From the NCBI GenBank assembly GCA_017460805.1, contig JAFUAF010000057.1:1-64000 (forward strand): a stretch of 64,000 nt of DNA, in the 5' to 3' direction. Each line of letters starts with the position of its first letter. Within the stretch, counting starts at the first letter, position 1. Positions 48,911 through 57,873 of the stretch are shown piece by piece. A program made the position numbers and the translations under genes. Source of the stretch: Bacillota bacterium (lineage in GTDB: Bacteria; Bacillota; Clostridia; Lachnospirales; CAG-274). The notes beneath the pieces were generated by a model that did not search any database, was not told the origin of the DNA, and saw nothing but the letters and a program-made list of their open reading frames with translations.

Positions 48911-49996
48911 ATGCAGGACGAAACCCTTTATTTAATGTGGCTGAACAGCCTTGTGCAGGTCTCGGTCAAAAACAGACACAGGCTTTTGGAAGTGTTTGGC
49001 AGTGCAAAAGCGGTATGGAACGCTTCAAGTGCGCATGTCAGCAGAATCGCCGAGCTTAACAGCGATAATCTGTATAAGCTTGTGCGCTCTAAAGACGATG
49101 AAAATATGAAAGAACTCTGCGAGGGCATGGAAAAGGCGGGAGCACGCTTTATTACCTATCTCGACGAGGAATATCCGGAGTCTCTTAAAAACATTCCCGA
49201 TTATCCCATCGGATTGTATATAATAGGAGAAATACCTAAGCAGGAATATAAGATCGGCGTTGTGGGTGCGCGAAGCTGTACGGAGTATGGTATGGGCGCA
49301 AGCTATGAGATAGGAAAATGTCTGGCAAAATACGATATTGTTACCGTAAGCGGTATGGCAGAAGGTGTTGACGCATATGCACATAAGGGCGCACTTGACG
49401 GCGGCGGAAAGACAATAGCCGTTATGGGTACCGGCATTGATTTGTGTTATCCGCGCGGACATACAAAGCTGAAACAGCAGATAGCGCAAAACGGCTGTGT
49501 TATTTCCGAGTTTCCGCCGGGGACACACGGCAGCAGCTATACTTTTCCTGCAAGAAACCGTATAATAAGCGGTATCTCAAAAGGAGTTGCGGTAATTGAG
49601 GCGGCAAAGAAAAGCGGTTCTCTTATCACGGCGGATTTTGCCATGGAGCAGGGCAGAACGGTTTTTGCTCTTCCGGGCAATATCAACAGCAGGCTGAGTG
49701 TGGGTACGAATATGCTTTTGAAAAACGGCGCCGAGGTAATTACACAGCCCGAGGATATACCCGCTTTCTACAATATGGATATAAAAAAGAAAGAAAAAAA
49801 TAAAAAAATTTTGAATAATTCTCTTGCGCCAAACGAAAAATTGGTTTATGATTGTATAGATTCAGTGCCGCAGTCGGCGGAATATATACATGCACAAACA
49901 GGTCTTTCGGCAAGCGAGGTGCAAAGTGCACTTACTATGCTTGAAATAAAGGGCCTTGTGCAGGGAATGAGCGGACAGCGGTATAAAAGAATATAG
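48911..49996 (+). CDS. dprA: DNA processing protein DprA
   Basis: A 361-residue protein that protects incoming single-stranded DNA and loads RecA during natural transformation. Order: an N-terminal helical (SAM-like) domain (about 1-75), the Rossmann-fold core with IGVVGARSCTEYG, TVSGMAEGVDAYAHKGAL, FPPGTHGSSYTFPARNRIIS and ALPGNINSRLSVGTN, and a C-terminal winged-helix domain (about 300-361). This is the full-length form. GTGAGG ribosome site. First gene of the series dprA-topA-DUF402-radC-pspC-glyS, with short gaps. The prepilin peptidase at 2.4 kb fits a competence role. Confidence 0.95.
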   Translation: MQDETLYLMWLNSLVQVSVKNRHRLLEVFGSAKAVWNASSAHVSRIAELNSDNLYKLVRSKDDENMKELCEGMEKAGARFITYLDEEYPESLKNIPDYPIGLYIIGEIPKQEYKIGVVGARSCTEYGMGASYEIGKCLAKYDIVTVSGMAEGVDAYAHKGALDGGGKTIAVMGTGIDLCYPRGHTKLKQQIAQNGCVISEFPPGTHGSSYTFPARNRIISGISKGVAVIEAAKKSGSLITADFAMEQGRTVFALPGNINSRLSVGTNMLLKNGAEVITQPEDIPAFYNMDIKKKEKNKKILNNSLAPNEKLVYDCIDSVPQSAEYIHAQTGLSASEVQSALTMLEIKGLVQGMSGQRYKRI

Positions 49997-50013
49997 GGGG
50001 ATATCATAGTATT

Positions 50014-52110
50014 ATGAGCAAGTATCTTGTTATAGTGGAGTCGCCTGCAAAGGCAAAAACACTTAAAAAATTTCTTGGAAGCAACTATAAAGTAGAGGCT
50101 TCCGTAGGTCATGTAAGAGACCTGCCCAAAAGCGAATTGGGCATTAATATAGAAAATGATTTTGAGCCTAAGTATATAACTATACGCGGCAAGGGCGAGC
50201 TTCTTGCAAAACTCAGAAAAGAAGCAAAAGCTGCGGAAAAAGTTTTTCTGGCAACTGACCCCGACCGTGAGGGAGAGGCTATCAGCTGGCATTTGCTTTT
50301 TGCGCTTAAAATAGACCCGTCAAAAGCATACAGAATTACTTTTAACGAGATAACAAAAACGGCCGTAAAACGATCCATAAAAGAAGCAAGAGAGATAGAT
50401 ATGGATCTTGTGGATGCACAGCAGGCAAGACGTGCACTTGACAGAATAGTGGGCTACAAGATAAGTCCTCTTTTGTGGAGAAAGGTCAAAAAAGGCCTTT
50501 CCGCAGGCCGTGTGCAGTCTGTTGCGCTTCGCCTTATCTGCGACAGGGACGAGGAGATAGAAAACTTTGTGCCGGTTGAGTACTGGAGTCTTGATGCAGA
50601 GCTTAAAGCGGCCAGAAAAAAGACATTAACAGCAAAATTTTACGGTACGGGCAAGGAAAAACTCGATCTTGCTTCCAAAGAAGATACCGAGAAGGTAATG
50701 AAAGCTGTTAAAAATAAGGATTTTAAGGTCACAAATGTAAAAACAGGGTCAAGAACAAAAAATCCCGTTCCGCCTTTTACCACCAGTACAATGCAGCAGG
50801 AAGCTTCCAAACTGCTTGGCTTTGCGGCACAAAAGACAATGCGTGTGGCACAGCAGCTTTACGAGGGTGTCGATATAGCGGGCGAGGGCACGGTAGGTCT
50901 TGTTTCCTATATCCGTACCGACAGTGTGCGTATATCGGATGAGGCTTATGAAGATGCAAAAACATTTATTCTTGACAATTACGGCGAGGAATTTCTTCGC
51001 GAGAGAAGTCAGTATAAGACAGACAGCCGTGCGCAGGATGCGCATGAGGCCATAAGACCGACTTCTGCCGCAAGAGACCCCGAGAAGATAAAAGACAGCC
51101 TTTCAAGAGAACAGTATAAACTTTACAAGCTTATCTGGTCGCGTTTTATCGCAAGCCAGATGCCGCCTGCAAAGTACAAGACCATGAGTATAAAAATGAC
51201 TCCCGAGGGCACCGATTACGAGTTCAGAACATCGGGCAGCCTGCTTGAATTTGAGGGTTATCTGCTTGTATACAAGAAAAACGAGGAAAAGGAAGAGGAC
51301 GAGAGCAAGTCTATGCCCGAGGTAAAAGAGGGCGATATTCTTAAACTTGACAAGCTTATCGACCAGCAGCATTTTACACAGCCGCCTGCAAGATACACAG
51401 AGGCTATGCTTATAAAAACGCTGGAGGATATAGGTGTCGGACGTCCCAGTACCTATGCGCCTACAATAACCACTATACAGGCACGAAACTATGTTACCAA
51501 GGAAAACAAGCTTTTCTACACAACGGAGCTTGGAGAGATAGTAAATCAGATAATAAAAGACAATTTTGATGCCGTTATCAATATGGATTTTACCGCCGAT
51601 ATGGAGTCTGCATTGGACAGAATAGAAGAGGGCGATATGGAGTGGAAGGATATTTTAAGGAATTTCTATCCGCTTTTTGCCGATCTTCTGGAAGAGGCGG
51701 AAAAGAAAGTCGAAAATGTTGAGATAGCGGATGAGGAAACGGATGTTGTCTGTGAGGAATGCGGAAGAAACATGGTAATAAAATACGGACGTTTCGGCAA
51801 ATTCCTTGCTTGCCCGGGTTTCCCCGAGTGCAGAAATACAAAGCCGTTGTTTGAAGATGCGGGCGTTGCCTGCCCCAAGTGCGGCGGAAGAGTCTATATC
51901 AGAAAGACCAAAAAGGGAAGAAAGTATTATGGCTGTGAAAACAATCCCGAGTGCGATCTGATGCTGTGGAACAAGCCTACGGGCGAACTTTGCCCCAAGT
52001 GCGGCGGCGTTCTGGTCGAAAAGGGTACCAAAAACAGACATATTGCCTGCACAAATCCCGAATGCAGTTATACGGCGGAATTGCCCGAGGAACTTCAGGA
52101 GAACGCATAA
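50014..52110 (+). CDS. topA: DNA topoisomerase I
   Basis: A 698-residue type IA topoisomerase that relaxes negative supercoils. N-terminal Toprim (YLVIVESPAKAKTL, ATDPDREGEAISWHL with the DxDxE metal site), the gate domains, and the active-site Tyr299 in GLVSYIRTDSVRIS. At the C-terminus there are three zinc-ribbon modules with Cys pairs (CEECGRNM and CPGFPEC, CPKCGGR and CENNPEC, CPKCGG and CTNPEC), as in other Firmicute TopA proteins. It follows dprA by 17 bases, the common Firmicute order. Confidence 0.96.
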   Translation: MSKYLVIVESPAKAKTLKKFLGSNYKVEASVGHVRDLPKSELGINIENDFEPKYITIRGKGELLAKLRKEAKAAEKVFLATDPDREGEAISWHLLFALKIDPSKAYRITFNEITKTAVKRSIKEAREIDMDLVDAQQARRALDRIVGYKISPLLWRKVKKGLSAGRVQSVALRLICDRDEEIENFVPVEYWSLDAELKAARKKTLTAKFYGTGKEKLDLASKEDTEKVMKAVKNKDFKVTNVKTGSRTKNPVPPFTTSTMQQEASKLLGFAAQKTMRVAQQLYEGVDIAGEGTVGLVSYIRTDSVRISDEAYEDAKTFILDNYGEEFLRERSQYKTDSRAQDAHEAIRPTSAARDPEKIKDSLSREQYKLYKLIWSRFIASQMPPAKYKTMSIKMTPEGTDYEFRTSGSLLEFEGYLLVYKKNEEKEEDESKSMPEVKEGDILKLDKLIDQQHFTQPPARYTEAMLIKTLEDIGVGRPSTYAPTITTIQARNYVTKENKLFYTTELGEIVNQIIKDNFDAVINMDFTADMESALDRIEEGDMEWKDILRNFYPLFADLLEEAEKKVENVEIADEETDVVCEECGRNMVIKYGRFGKFLACPGFPECRNTKPLFEDAGVACPKCGGRVYIRKTKKGRKYYGCENNPECDLMLWNKPTGELCPKCGGVLVEKGTKNRHIACTNPECSYTAELPEELQENA

Positions 52111-52111
52111 T

Positions 52112-52579
52112 ATGACAAAATTATACAGAAGAAGATATATTCCCGACGAAAAACTATTGCTAAAAGACGATATTATTGTTACAATAGATAGTGAAAAGGT
52201 AGTTACAAAGTGGAATGTTTTAAGTCCCGTACATCCTTTTACACACGGCGTATCATGTTATTTTATAAAAGAGGGCTTTAAGGTAAGCAAATTTCTTGAC
52301 AGCAATGACGAGCTTGTATACTGGTACTGCGACATTATAGAAACGGACTATGATGCCGAAGATGACAGCTATACATTTAACGACCTGCTTATTGATGTTA
52401 TTATCGAAAAGGACGGCTTTGTAAAAGTTGTAGACCTTGACGAGATAGCGGTTGCCCTTGAAAAAAAGATACTTGACGAAAAAACAGTCATAAAGGCCGT
52501 AAACCGCGCCTCAAAGCTGTTGGATATTATTTACGGCGGCAAATTTGACGAGTATAAAAACATCGTAGAACGGGTATAA
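52112..52579 (+). CDS. DUF402 domain protein
   Basis: A 155-residue cytoplasmic protein. The block VHPFTHGVSCYFIKEGFKVSKFLD, YWYCDIIETDYD, FNDLLIDVIIEKDG and VVDLDEIAVALEKK is the DUF402 fold, which in nucleoside diphosphate phosphatases of the Ntdp type hydrolyses nucleoside di- and triphosphates with a divalent metal (acidic residues in CDI and DLLIDV). The start at 52112 follows topA's stop by one base, with AGGAG 10 bases upstream. The in-frame longer reading from 52043 lies inside topA. It is in the same operon as topA and radC. Confidence 0.85.
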   Translation: MTKLYRRRYIPDEKLLLKDDIIVTIDSEKVVTKWNVLSPVHPFTHGVSCYFIKEGFKVSKFLDSNDELVYWYCDIIETDYDAEDDSYTFNDLLIDVIIEKDGFVKVVDLDEIAVALEKKILDEKTVIKAVNRASKLLDIIYGGKFDEYKNIVERV

Positions 52580-52582
52580 TAT

Positions 52583-53269
52583 ATGGATAAGAATACACAC
52601 TCCGGACATCGGGAGCGTATGCGCAGCCGATATCTGAACGCCGGAAACCTGGATGGGTTCGACGAACATCAGATACTGGAAATGCTGCTCTTTTACGCCA
52701 TACCGCGCAAGGATACCAATGAGATAGCACATAAGATGATAAAGGAATTCGGCAGTCTTGAGATACTGATAAATTCCGCACCCGAAGCTATTGCAAACAG
52801 AACGGGAGTTACTCTTAATACGGCTGTGCTTGTTTCCATGGTCGGCGATATAAAAAATTTGTGCAAAACAAAAGCTTTGCGGGGTGTTAAGCTTAAAACC
52901 GCAGAACAGGTGAAGGAATACTGTGCAGGTTTATTTAAAAAAGACCTGATGGAAGAAGTGTTTTATGTTGTATGTCTTGATGCCGAAAGACGGGTGATCG
53001 CTCCGATAGAGGTGGCAAGAGGCGGGGAGTCACAGGTGACGATAAGACTTAGTGCGCTTATATCTCAGATAGGTGTTCTTGGTGCAAAATATGCGGTATG
53101 CACACATAATCATCCGCATAAGATAAAGAAATTTTCCATGGATGATATGGACACTACAATAAAACTCAGAGCCGGTCTTGCGAGCTATAAAATCAAGCTT
53201 ATGGATCATATTCTTGTCTGTGGCGAGGAGACTGTTTCCATGTCGGAAACAAAAAAGTTTAAATTTTAA
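52583..53269 (+). CDS. radC: RadC/JAB-domain DNA repair protein
   Basis: A 228-residue protein. The N-terminal helical part (about 1-90) resembles the UPF0758/RadC helix-hairpin-helix (EHQILEMLLFYAIPRKDTNEIAHKMI). The C-terminal JAB1/MPN-like domain (about 105-225) holds the metal-binding HNHPHKIKKFSMDDMDTT (HxH then Asp) and an EVF...Glu upstream. Usual RadC text after HNHP is SGxPxPSxxD; here it is HKIKKFSMDD, a conserved role but divergent loop. Despite its name the repair function is not established. It follows DUF402 by 3 bases. Confidence 0.88.
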   Translation: MDKNTHSGHRERMRSRYLNAGNLDGFDEHQILEMLLFYAIPRKDTNEIAHKMIKEFGSLEILINSAPEAIANRTGVTLNTAVLVSMVGDIKNLCKTKALRGVKLKTAEQVKEYCAGLFKKDLMEEVFYVVCLDAERRVIAPIEVARGGESQVTIRLSALISQIGVLGAKYAVCTHNHPHKIKKFSMDDMDTTIKLRAGLASYKIKLMDHILVCGEETVSMSETKKFKF

Positions 53270-53283
53270 AAGGGGTGCTTTAT

Positions 53284-53484
53284 ATGAAAAAACTTTACAG
53301 ATCAAAGGATGCAATGATAGCGGGTGTATGTGCCGGTTTTGCCGAATATCTCGGCCTTGATAAAACGGTGGTAAGAGTTGGATATGCTATCCTTACGATC
53401 GTTACGGGTTTTGTGCTCGGTGCTATAGCTTACGGCGCCTGTATGTTTATAATGCCCGTTGATGACGATATAATAGACGGCTGA
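53284..53484 (+). CDS. PspC-domain small membrane protein
   Basis: A 66-residue protein with KKLYRSKDAMIAGVCAGFAEYLGLDKTVVRVGYAIL, the PspC core, and a C-terminal membrane helix (about 35-58, VTGFVLGAIAYGACMFIMPV). PspC-type proteins respond to membrane stress or serve as small regulators or toxins' partners; the isolated form, without PspA, is common in Firmicutes. AGGGGTG ribosome site. It lies 14 bases after radC and 37 before glyS. Confidence 0.9.
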   Translation: MKKLYRSKDAMIAGVCAGFAEYLGLDKTVVRVGYAILTIVTGFVLGAIAYGACMFIMPVDDDIIDG

Positions 53485-53521
53485 AAAATTACTAAAATAT
53501 AAATAAAAAAGGAGAAACAAA

Positions 53522-54904
53522 ATGGAAAAGACAATGGATAAGATCGTTGCACTTGCAAAATCAAGAGGTTTTGTGTATGCAGGCTCAGAGATCTACGGCG
53601 GCCTTGCAAACACATGGGATTACGGCCCTCTCGGTGTAGAACTCAAGAACAACGTAAAAAAGGCATGGTGGAGCAAATTTGTTCAGCAGAATCCCTACAA
53701 TGTAGGTGTTGACTGCGCAATTCTTATGAACCCCGAAGTTTGGGTAGCCAGCGGCCATGTAGGCGGTTTCAACGACCCTCTTATGGACTGTAAGGACTGT
53801 AAGGAGCGTTTCCGTGCCGACAATATCATTGAAGACTATATGAAAGAAAACGGTATAGCAGACAGCCCCGACGGCTGGACAAACGAGCAGATGATGAGCT
53901 ATATCAACGAAAAGAACATCCCCTGCCCAAGCTGCGGTGCTCACAATTTTACGGATATCCGCCAGTTCAACCTTATGTTCAAAACCCATGCAGGCGTTAC
54001 CGAGGATGCTAAAAACGTTGTTTATATGCGTCCCGAGACTGCTCAGGGTATATTTGTAAACTTCAAGAACGTACAGCGTACAACAAGAAAGAAAGTTCCT
54101 TTCGGTATAGGTCAGATAGGCAAGTCTTTCCGTAACGAGATAACACCCGGTAACTTTACTTTCCGTACAAGAGAGTTTGAGCAGATGGAGCTTGAATTTT
54201 TCTGCAAGCCGGGTACCGAGCTTGAATGGTTCAAATACTGGAAAGATTTCTGCTACAACTGGTTAAAGAGCCTTAATATCGCGGAAGAAAACCTTGTTAT
54301 GCGCGACCACGAGCAGGCAGAACTTGCACACTACAGCAACGCAACAACGGATATCGAGTATATGTTCCCGTTCGGCAAAGGCGAACTTTGGGGTATTGCG
54401 TCAAGAACAGACTTTGACCTTAAAGCACATACAAACCACAGCGGCGAAACTCTTGACTACTTCGACCCCACAACAAACGAGAAGTACATACCTTACTGCG
54501 TTGAGCCTTCGCTTGGTGCAGACCGTGTTACACTTGCTTTCCTTTGTGAAGCTTATGACGAGGAAGAACTGGAGGGCGGCGATTCAAGAGTAGTGCTTCA
54601 CTTCCATCCCGCACTTGCACCTATCAAGGCAGCTGTGCTTCCGCTTTCAAAGAAACTTTCCGAGCAGGCAACAGAGGTCTACTCCATGCTCAGCGAAGAA
54701 TTCAACTGCGAATTTGACGATGCTCAGAGCATCGGTAAGCGTTACCGCCGTCAGGACGAGATAGGTACACCTTACTGCATCACTTACGATTTCGAGTCCG
54801 CAGAAGATCAGGCAGTTACTGTCCGCGACAGAGATACCATGCAGCAGGAAAGAGTTAAGATAGCCGACCTTAAAGACTACCTTAAAGATAGAATGAAATT
54901 CTGA
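53522..54904 (+). CDS. glyQS: Glycyl-tRNA synthetase, alpha-2 (homodimeric) type
   Basis: A 460-residue class II synthetase. The start [20 protein letters not shown], the tripartite RETAQG-type segment [15 protein letters not shown], the motif 2 [25 protein letters not shown] in pieces, motif 3 ([14 protein letters not shown]) and the C-terminal anticodon-binding domain are all typical. The zinc-like Cys pairs CKDCKERF and CPSCGAHNF are present in the insertion. Homodimeric GlyRS is the type used by many Firmicutes, the alternative being the two-subunit GlyQ/GlyS. GGAG ribosome site. Last gene of the long dprA-to-glyS series, ending in a strong terminator. Confidence 0.96.
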   Translation: MEKTMDKIVALAKSRGFVYAGSEIYGGLANTWDYGPLGVELKNNVKKAWWSKFVQQNPYNVGVDCAILMNPEVWVASGHVGGFNDPLMDCKDCKERFRADNIIEDYMKENGIADSPDGWTNEQMMSYINEKNIPCPSCGAHNFTDIRQFNLMFKTHAGVTEDAKNVVYMRPETAQGIFVNFKNVQRTTRKKVPFGIGQIGKSFRNEITPGNFTFRTREFEQMELEFFCKPGTELEWFKYWKDFCYNWLKSLNIAEENLVMRDHEQAELAHYSNATTDIEYMFPFGKGELWGIASRTDFDLKAHTNHSGETLDYFDPTTNEKYIPYCVEPSLGADRVTLAFLCEAYDEEELEGGDSRVVLHFHPALAPIKAAVLPLSKKLSEQATEVYSMLSEEFNCEFDDAQSIGKRYRRQDEIGTPYCITYDFESAEDQAVTVRDRDTMQQERVKIADLKDYLKDRMKF

Positions 54905-54915
54905 TATACGACAAA

Positions 54916-54946
54916 AGAGAGAATGTTTCGGCATTCTCTTTTTTTA
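54916..54946 (+). terminator. Terminator of glyS
   Basis: 8-bp stem AGAGAATG/CATTCTCT (54918-54925, 54932-54939), loop TTTCGG, then seven T residues. The stem-loop is identical to the one after the AIM24 gene. Confidence 0.9.
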
Positions 54947-55023
54947 TGTATGGAAAATAAAAGGATTTTGCGAAAAAATGTCGTATTATATAAATGTAAA
55001 AAAATTTTACGGAGGGATGCAAA

Positions 55024-55827
55024 ATGATAACAATAAACAACTATGTAGACCAGAACGATGATATAGTCACACTTGAAAAAAAGGGAATGTTCACCGTTTT
55101 TGAGTTTGTGCGCGACCTCAGTGTATATCCGTGGAATGCGCAGACAGCGTATTTTATGTCAAAAATGGGCTGCCGTATGCGTCAGCTTAAAGTGGATATA
55201 AACGACGATGCCATAAGACTTAATCCCGGCGCAATGAAGATGATGATAGGCAGTCTTGAAAGCAATACGGGCATAAAGGGCGTGGGCGACCTTATCGGAA
55301 AAGGCTTTAAAAGCAAAATGACAGGCGATGCGGCTATCAAACCCGTTTACAAAGGCAAAGGCATACTTATAACCGAGCCTACTTTCGACCATATGCTTAT
55401 CGAGGATATGAGCGAGTGGGGCGGCGAAATGGTCTGCGATGACGGAAGTTTTGTGGCTTGTGATGATGAGATAAAGGATACCGTTGTTATGCGCGCCAAT
55501 TTCAGCAGTGCTGTAGCAGGCGGTGAGGGCCTTTTCAATCTCTGCCTTAAAGGTCAGGGCTATGCCGTTATCAAAAGCCCCGTTCCGAGAAACGAGCTTA
55601 TCGAAATGGTGCTTGAAAATGATGTTGTAAAGATCGACGGCGACAATGCGATCGCATGGTCAAACTCCCTTAAATTTACGGTTGAGCGCTCGTCAAAGAG
55701 TCTGCTCGGTTCGGCAGTAAACGGCGAGGGACTTGTGAATGTGTATAAGGGTACGGGCAAGATACTTGTTGCACCCCTTACAAGGGAAGAAGCCAGGTTT
55801 TCGGGCTCGGGTTTTTTAAAGACCTGA
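55024..55827 (+). CDS. AIM24 family protein
   Basis: A 267-residue protein of the AIM24 (TIGR00266-like) type: many short beta strands with glycine-rich turns, for example LNPGAMKMMIGSLESNTG, KGKGILITEPTF, AGGEGLFNLCLKGQGYAVIKSP and GEGLVNVYKGTGKILVAP. The fold is a beta-sandwich; the role in bacteria is unknown (in yeast the homologue supports mitochondrial inner-membrane structure). A GGAGGG site precedes the ATG. It is a single gene between two terminators with identical hairpins. Confidence 0.85.
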   Translation: MITINNYVDQNDDIVTLEKKGMFTVFEFVRDLSVYPWNAQTAYFMSKMGCRMRQLKVDINDDAIRLNPGAMKMMIGSLESNTGIKGVGDLIGKGFKSKMTGDAAIKPVYKGKGILITEPTFDHMLIEDMSEWGGEMVCDDGSFVACDDEIKDTVVMRANFSSAVAGGEGLFNLCLKGQGYAVIKSPVPRNELIEMVLENDVVKIDGDNAIAWSNSLKFTVERSSKSLLGSAVNGEGLVNVYKGTGKILVAPLTREEARFSGSGFLKT

Positions 55828-55843
55828 TAAGTTAATTTTTTTA

Positions 55844-55873
55844 AGAGAATGTTTCGGCATTCTCTTTTTTTTT
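55844..55873 (+). terminator. Terminator of AIM24 gene, same hairpin as after glyS
   Basis: 8-bp stem AGAGAATG/CATTCTCT (55844-55851, 55858-55865) with loop TTTCGG and a T run of nine residues. The 22-base stem-loop is the same as at 54918-54939. Confidence 0.9.
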
Positions 55874-55946
55874 ACATTTTTTTAACAACTTTTTGATCAT
55901 TCTATGATATAAAAGATATAGAGTAAATATGTCGGGAGGGGAAAAG

Positions 55947-56600
55947 GTGTATAATATACTGGTCGCTGAGGATGAAAAGGCGGTAAATGATTTGATAACT
56001 ATGAATTTAAAGCTTGCGGGTTATGGCTTTGAACAGGCATACAACGGAAAGGAGGCCTATGAAAAAATAAAGTCGGGGAGATTTCATCTTTTGCTTTTGG
56101 ATGTGATGATGCCTTACACGGACGGATTTGAGCTTGCAAAGATGATAAGACCGCTTGATATACCGATAATTTTTATTACGGCAAAGGACTCGCTTGCGAG
56201 CAAGATGCAGGGGTTTGAACTGGGGGCCGATGACTATATCGTAAAACCGTTTGAGATGCTTGAATTGCAGGCGAGGGTAAGGGTGGTGCTGCGTAACCGC
56301 TACGGCAGAACGGAGCGTATCAAAATAAAAAATGTGCGTATAGAAACGGCACAGCGCAGGGTGTTTTGCGGAGAGGACGAAGTTATGCTGACAAAGTACG
56401 AATTTGACTTGCTTGAAATGCTTGCGTTGAATAAAAATATTGCTCTTTCAAGGGAAAAACTGCTTGAAAGTATATGGGGTTACGATGCGGAGTGTGACAG
56501 CAGGACGGTGGATGTTTATATACAGAAACTGCGCAAAAAACTGGGCTTTGAGGATGTAATAAAAACGGTTTTCCGTGTGGGCTACAGATTGGAGGTATAA
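55947..56600 (+). CDS. OmpR/PhoB-family response regulator
   Basis: A 217-residue protein. N-terminal receiver (about 1-115) with the acidic pocket in VAEDEKAV, phospho-Asp in LLLLDVMMPYTDGF, Thr/Lys switch residues in FITAKD and VKPFEMLEL, and a C-terminal winged HTH (about 130-217: LTKYEFDLLEMLALNKNIALSREKLLESIWGYD, in parts, and RTVDVYIQKLRKKLG). The GTG at 55947 with GGGAGGGG is preferred over the ATG at 55929, which lacks a site. It precedes its probable cognate kinase by one base. Confidence 0.93.
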   Translation: MYNILVAEDEKAVNDLITMNLKLAGYGFEQAYNGKEAYEKIKSGRFHLLLLDVMMPYTDGFELAKMIRPLDIPIIFITAKDSLASKMQGFELGADDYIVKPFEMLELQARVRVVLRNRYGRTERIKIKNVRIETAQRRVFCGEDEVMLTKYEFDLLEMLALNKNIALSREKLLESIWGYDAECDSRTVDVYIQKLRKKLGFEDVIKTVFRVGYRLEV

Positions 56601-56601
56601 G

Positions 56602-57873
56602 ATGCTTTTAAGGGATAAAATGATTTTTATTACCGTTATTTGTCTGCTTATTGCGCTGGATATAAGCGTGTTGTATTTTGTGAAAAGCAGTGAAAAATTT
56701 ATCCTCGATAACGAGTATTCGGCAGCGGAGCGTGAACAGGCCTTTATTTACAATGATGTCAGCCGCATGCTTTCAAATGCGGCAGGAAACGGCACTGCTG
56801 ATGAAAAACTTGTGGAAAGCATGATATCTTCGTACAATATGTTTTATGAAAAGTACGGTACAAATCTGAAAATACGGACTTATGGGCAAAGTGAGGATTT
56901 TAGCGGCGATATAACCATAATCAGCCGTCTGAATATGCCTTTCGAGGATAAAGAACTGGTTTACACAAAAAATCTTGACGGGATAAGAAAACTCCGCAGG
57001 CGATGGCGGAAAATATTTGTCGGGATAAATTTGTTTGTTGTGTCTGCGGCGGCATTTTTTGCGGGCATCCTTTCATACCGTGCCACAAAACCGCTTGCGG
57101 AGCTGACTAATAAGATAAGACTTTTGGGCGGAGGCTGCTACGATATAAGCCTTGATGTCAAAAGACGGGACGAAACGGGCATAATTGCGGAGGAATTCAA
57201 TAAAATGGCAGCGGCTGTACGGGATAATATTCAAAAATTGAATGAAGAACTGGCACGCAGGGAAATACTTGCCGAAGAAATGGCGCATGAGCTTAAAAAT
57301 CCGCTTACGGTGATAGGAGGTTTCGGGGAGTATCTGCTTAAAGGCAGTATGTCGGAAAATGACAGGATAAAAGCCTGTGAGTACATATGTGCAGAGTCAA
57401 AGCGACTTAACGGGCTGTGTGTAAAAATGCTCGATCTGTCGTTAAGGAATGAGAGCATTAAAAAAGAAAATATCAAGACCGCCGAACTGTTTGAAGAAAT
57501 AAAAAATATCGTCAGGCTTGGCAATGTTACACTTGAATCTCAAAATGAAACGGAGTATATTTTTGCGGACAGACTGCTTTTGTTGTCAATGCTTACAAAT
57601 CTTATCGACAATGCCGTAAATGCGGGCGCGGATATGATAAAACTGAAAATATCGGCAGACAGTATAATTGTATGTGACAATGGCAGGGGGATCTCTTCCG
57701 ATAACCTTGAAAATGTGTTCAAACCGTTTTTCAGAGAGGACAAGTCAAGGTCAAGGGAAAACGGCGGCAGCGGGCTTGGACTTGCGCTTGTCAGAAAAAT
57801 TGCCGAACTGCATGGATGGAACATAAAAGCCGAATCGTGTGTCGGAACAAGAATAATATGCGAGGTGAAATAA
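56602..57873 (+). CDS. Sensor histidine kinase, partner of the preceding regulator
   Basis: A 423-residue kinase. One N-terminal helix (about 7-25) and one at about 140-160 bracket an extracellular sensor of some 110 residues; then a HAMP domain (RATKPLAELTNKIRLLGG), HisKA with the phospho-accepting His in EEMAHELKNPLTVIGG, and the ATPase (LIDNAVNAGADM, CDNGRGIS, GSGLGLALVRKIA). Start ATG 56602 with GGAGG. Its stop shares the base with the start of the next gene (TAATG), so this three-gene set is one translationally coupled unit. The signal is unknown; the next protein is the prime candidate. Confidence 0.93.
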   Translation: MLLRDKMIFITVICLLIALDISVLYFVKSSEKFILDNEYSAAEREQAFIYNDVSRMLSNAAGNGTADEKLVESMISSYNMFYEKYGTNLKIRTYGQSEDFSGDITIISRLNMPFEDKELVYTKNLDGIRKLRRRWRKIFVGINLFVVSAAAFFAGILSYRATKPLAELTNKIRLLGGGCYDISLDVKRRDETGIIAEEFNKMAAAVRDNIQKLNEELARREILAEEMAHELKNPLTVIGGFGEYLLKGSMSENDRIKACEYICAESKRLNGLCVKMLDLSLRNESIKKENIKTAELFEEIKNIVRLGNVTLESQNETEYIFADRLLLLSMLTNLIDNAVNAGADMIKLKISADSIIVCDNGRGISSDNLENVFKPFFREDKSRSRENGGSGLGLALVRKIAELHGWNIKAESCVGTRIICEVK

